From positions 1-10,228 of the forward strand of contig UZAE01012868.1 in NCBI GenBank assembly GCA_900617975.1: a stretch of DNA of 10,228 nt, read 5' to 3'. Made by a program: the position numbers and the translations under genes. The first letter of the stretch is position 1. Every line of letters begins with the position of its first letter. Positions 7,401 to 10,228 of the stretch are shown here, piece after piece. The notes beneath the pieces were generated by a model. That model did no database searches, was not told where the DNA came from, and saw only the letters and a program-made list of their open reading frames with translations. Source of the stretch: Rodentolepis nana (taxonomy: Eukaryota > Platyhelminthes > Cestoda > Cyclophyllidea > Hymenolepididae).

Positions 7401-10094
7401 ATGTAACTCTCGAAACGGACCTGAACTTGGTGTCACCGGTATTCTATCCGTGCTGGAACCTTGGTTTTTGTACTTTCTTCATTACATAATGCATTCTCCA
7501 TTTTTCGGTATTTAGATGGACAAAAAATTGCAAATATGTCCTTTATACTCCTTTTGAATTTGGGATTTAAATGAGGGGAATCGAGTGTGAAGAATTAGAA
7601 GTGCTTTGGAAGCTTAAATAGTCACTCTGATGAGTGACGACTCCTTCCCCAACGCCATTTAATGGAAGTGATTTCCACTGTACACCCTCCGGTGTAATGA
7701 AAATCCTATCTTCTTGTGTAAGCTGAGTTGTTCGTTATATCACCTATCGGCACTGAATCAATGACTGCCATGGTTCTAGAGACCCGAACCACGAATACAT
7801 GGTGAGATTTAGTAAATGAACTGTGAATAGATATGAAGGCCTACAAATCACTCTGGCACCTTCACATTCATTGTTGACTAATAGCCTGCAACTTGAACAC
7901 CATCTCCGTTTGTAAAACTCTCATCGATTTGGAGGAGACAGTAGCAGATGAAAAGAATTTCAATTTATTGATTAACTCGACTATGCTTTATTTCGTCTTT
8001 TCAATACCAGTTGCCAAAACTTGGATTCGATCAGTCACTAGACGTATGCTAATCTAATGGTCGGTAATGTGAACTTTCCTCAAACGTACTTAACGAGGGA
8101 AAATATATGGATTCAAGGAGGAGAATATCAATTCCTATCCTGATATAGGTCAGCAACCATGTAGTCATTAAATTTCTCAACTGACTATTTCGTTGGGGAG
8201 AACATCTTGGCAATTTCTCTTTATTCTTCTTCAAACCGACGCTGACCCCTCAATGAATCCAAGCCATTTTTTATTTGAACTCATCGTTTAATGCCTCCCG
8301 TTATCTTGAATACTACGTCAGTCCTTCTCTAAGTGAATTATCTCACTTCTGAGATTTTTTGAACTTTCTGCTTTCTCCAACTCTCATTTTGTTTTAGAGT
8401 TCCATTGGGGTAAGCAGTTGGTCTGTTATTCATTTAAAGGGCCATATCGCAACTGATAACTGGAGTTGAACGAGTGGAGTTCGAATCAATCGCTTGCCCT
8501 GTACTTTTCCCTTAGTCTTCTCATTGGTGCATTTATCCGTCTGCAATATTCTCCATTAAAAATTTGTTACGCATTGGAAACTACTTTAACAAGACTCCTG
8601 AGGGAATACATCTTTACTAGATACTAATCTGTGGTGTTTGTGAAAGTTATAACTATTTTGATGCACAGTCAAGAAAGTTTATCATTCGGCCTAAAGGCCC
8701 CAATTTCACAGAATTCGCCAGTCCTCTGCTGTTGGTCTTATCTAAATCTTCTTTCAGGAGTTTTGTCGGTGCTTGTCACGATACTTTCTGAGAGGCTACG
8801 GTAATCCTGACTGAGGTCACAAAAGGGAGTAAGTCAGGTTACCCATTTCATGGGGGATCTCAAAGTCAACTCATTTATAATCATCACGTTTCTTCGATCT
8901 GTATTGATCATCGCCAATAGTCGCTTTCCTCGTAGTGATTGGCATCTGCGTGTTATTTTCTGTGTAAACCTAGATCGTCCCTGTGGAATGCTATTGTCGA
9001 TGTCTTGTCGTTCCTGATTTCAACAAAACGGACATGCCACCGTTAACTATTTTTGACTGGTTTATCAGCCAATTGAATGTGCACGTGTTGGATCTGACGG
9101 ATTAAATTCATTCGAGACCATTTTGCAACGGACTCTCTTCAAAAGTGGCACTCTGCGCTCTTATATTTCAACCTACCTCGTCAGTTGCGTTAATTGAACT
9201 GACTCTTGCCATCTGTTTCAGCTATCGTCAGTTGTGGCCTTATTTCTAATGCTCCGTCTATGTCGGGTAGTAAGGCAAAGTTTGGTGTTTAGCAATTGCA
9301 GATTTGACTGATGGCAGGAAGTTTAGTACTCAATCTTCATTTACAAAGTGTGTGGAAATCATCTGTAATGCAACCAAAGCACCTACAATGTTACCGTTAA
9401 TAACGAATCAGCAGCTTCCCGGTTGGGTAACAATCTATACCCCAAGCTAGTTCAAAGAAACAGAAAAAGCATTTCCTTTTATGTTCGCGATTTTTTATCT
9501 TAAATCCTAAGTAGTAATGATCTTATCGTAGGTTGTGTGATCTCTGTATTTGTTAAGTGACCACTGGCGTTTTTGTCGTTAACGGTGTATTTCTAACACC
9601 CTTCCTTTCATACAGGCAATATTTCAAATGACGTTTTGAAGGCTCGTATTCTTGAAACAATCTATAACCAAACTCCCACCCCCGTTTCAAAACCCGGAGA
9701 AGGTTTTCCACAAAGTCAGCTACAGTTGCAGCAGCAATCAAGCCAACTGCAGTTGCCATTTCAAACACAGCAACTCGGCTTCTCTTCAAGCAATAGAGCT
9801 CTTCTTGAGTCGTCTCATTCTCCTCCACTACCCTCTCTGTCTAACATTGGTCCATTACACTCGTTTGTCTTTTCCGGTCCTACTCCCATACTCCCCTCTT
9901 TTACCTCAAATGCCACCACCTCTAATCTCACTTCTATCCCTACACGTGGCCCTTCACAGCCCCCTTCATTACTATCACGACAAAAATCACTACCAATGTC
10001 TCGTGGGAGTAACAATAATAATAATCCTAATAATAGTAGGTATGGCGGCGATAGGAATAATAATAGTAATATTGCTACTAGGAGAATTCGGTGA
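4410..10094 (+). CDS. NCOA5: Nuclear receptor coactivator 5-like protein, four exons
   Basis: Exons are 4410-4513, 4687-5129, 6001-6666 and 9616-10094 (introns phase 2, 1, 1), giving 563 residues; human NCOA5 has about 579. An in-frame TAA at 4401-4403 sits just before the ATG. Seen: a short Arg/Gly/Asn N-terminus; residues 75-204 with DVVVLAVNPALKAYGQ, GYLYAIICNEANKLHNSVTL and EHRN; a Pro-rich stretch about 210-285; an Arg/Ser stretch about 294-313; a Leu-rich helix 362-396 (SALLKMLADSRIL); KARILETIYNQ near 413; then Gln-, Ser/Pro- and Asn-rich tails ending RRIR. Known from memory: human NCOA5 has DCSVIVVNKQTKDYAESV, FAIVITQQHQIHRSCTV, EHRNMP and SLINLLADNRYL in the same order. The first block is a domain related to the anticodon-binding fold of class II tRNA synthetases. 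Human NCOA5 is a nuclear coregulator of estrogen receptors. Here an RNA- or transcription-related nuclear role is inferred. The NR-box position reads LLKML rather than LxxLL. Confidence 0.93.
5130..6000 (+). other. NCOA5 intron 2
   Basis: The donor CAAG|GTGAGC and acceptor CTTTTTGTAG|AACATCG restore Glu183 in phase 1. The 871 bp are AT-rich with T-rich tracts. The long open frame running across exon 2 into this intron (4923-5435) is in another frame, with hydrophobic AT-driven composition, and is not a gene. No repeat copy or RNA gene is seen. Confidence 0.85.
6667..9615 (+). other. NCOA5 intron 3, 2949 bp
   Basis: The donor GTTG|GTAAGT and acceptor TTTCATACAG|GCAAT restore Gly405 in phase 1. 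Two sampled lines from this intron are about 40% G+C, against about 22-27% in sampled intergenic lines. Several short stretches in its right half read open in varying frames (for example 9013-9102 and 9104-9190), as a decayed mobile element might, but no family motif is secure. A perfect 7-bp hairpin (GTCACTC/GAGTGAC) lies at 7621-7638. No RNA gene is recognised. Confidence 0.8.
10011..10071 (+). repeat. AAT-type trinucleotide repeat in the last NCOA5 exon
   Basis: Two short runs of AAT/AAC codons (about 10011-10038 and 10052-10071), separated by a Ser-Arg-Tyr-Gly-Gly-Asp-Arg segment, encode asparagine runs near the C-terminus. They are likely length-variable between individuals and in low-complexity, disordered protein. 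Confidence 0.85.
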
Positions 10095-10164
10095 GGCTTT
10101 GTCTCTGTGTATGCTCTCTAAAGAAGAACCGAGTTTGTGTGTTACTCTAATGCGAAAATTTGCA

Positions 10165-10170
10165 AATAAA
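10165..10170 (+). terminator. NCOA5 poly(A) signal
   Basis: AATAAA lies 71 nt after the TGA stop. It is followed by T- and GT-rich DNA to the window end (TTGTTATTT, GGTAGTGTGT), as expected for a cleavage and polyadenylation site. This gives a short 3' UTR of roughly 100 nt. Confidence 0.8.
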
Positions 10171-10228
10171 GAATTCGGCTCTCTCGTGTTGCAAGTACGC
10201 GTTGTTATTTATGCAAGTGGTAGTGTGT

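Noticed and set aside
7621..7640. CTGATGAG motif resembling a hammerhead ribozyme core
   Set aside because: The required GAAA partner and flanking helices are missing; the motif is explained by a simple 7-bp hairpin GTCACTC-TGAT-GAGTGAC.
7766..7793. TGGTTC...GAACCA stem that looks like a tRNA arm
   Set aside because: Only a 6-bp stem; no acceptor stem, D-arm or anticodon arm could be placed around it.
8049..8234. 61-codon minus-strand open frame in NCOA5 intron 3
   Set aside because: No family resemblance, and the flanking minus-strand sequence has many stops.

Overview
This is nuclear DNA of a multicellular animal, not bacterial or viral. Coding sequence is broken into exons with GT...AG introns, intergenic DNA is very AT-rich, AATAAA poly(A) signals follow the genes, and two animal gene families can be read through their splice sites. 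An AT-rich flatworm (cestode or trematode) is my first guess because of the short introns and divergent proteins. I cannot prove the phylum from this window.

Region 1-2430 is dominated by a short interspersed repeat present four times: a fragment at 1-109, then 396-698, 1418-1813 and 1814-2224. Three copies share one orientation and the third is inverted, so the last two form a head-to-head inverted pair. Direct repeats flank two of them (9 bp and 14 bp), and their A/T-rich tails fit a SINE-like element inserted by target-primed reverse transcription. On the strand opposite the presumed element sense, every copy carries a 5' splice-donor-like site. Downstream acceptors and open exons raise the possibility that the repeats have supplied exons to small transcripts; gene calls here are weak.

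Region 2839-3582 (minus strand) is a complete four-exon MIX23 (CCDC58) gene for a small cysteine-containing mitochondrial protein of 148 residues. Region 4410-10094 (plus strand) is a complete four-exon gene for a nuclear receptor coactivator 5 (NCOA5)-like protein of 563 residues, with a large third intron of 2949 bp and an AATAAA signal at 10165-10170. The two start codons face away from each other across 827 bp, so the genes probably share a bidirectional promoter region.

The genes act in different compartments (mitochondrial intermembrane space versus nucleus), and nothing in the sequence shows a joint function beyond possible co-transcription. The least explained parts are the repeat family with its splice donors, the repeat-to-host spliced reading frame at 544-926, and the large third intron of the NCOA5-like gene, which is richer in G+C than the surrounding non-coding DNA in the lines I sampled.
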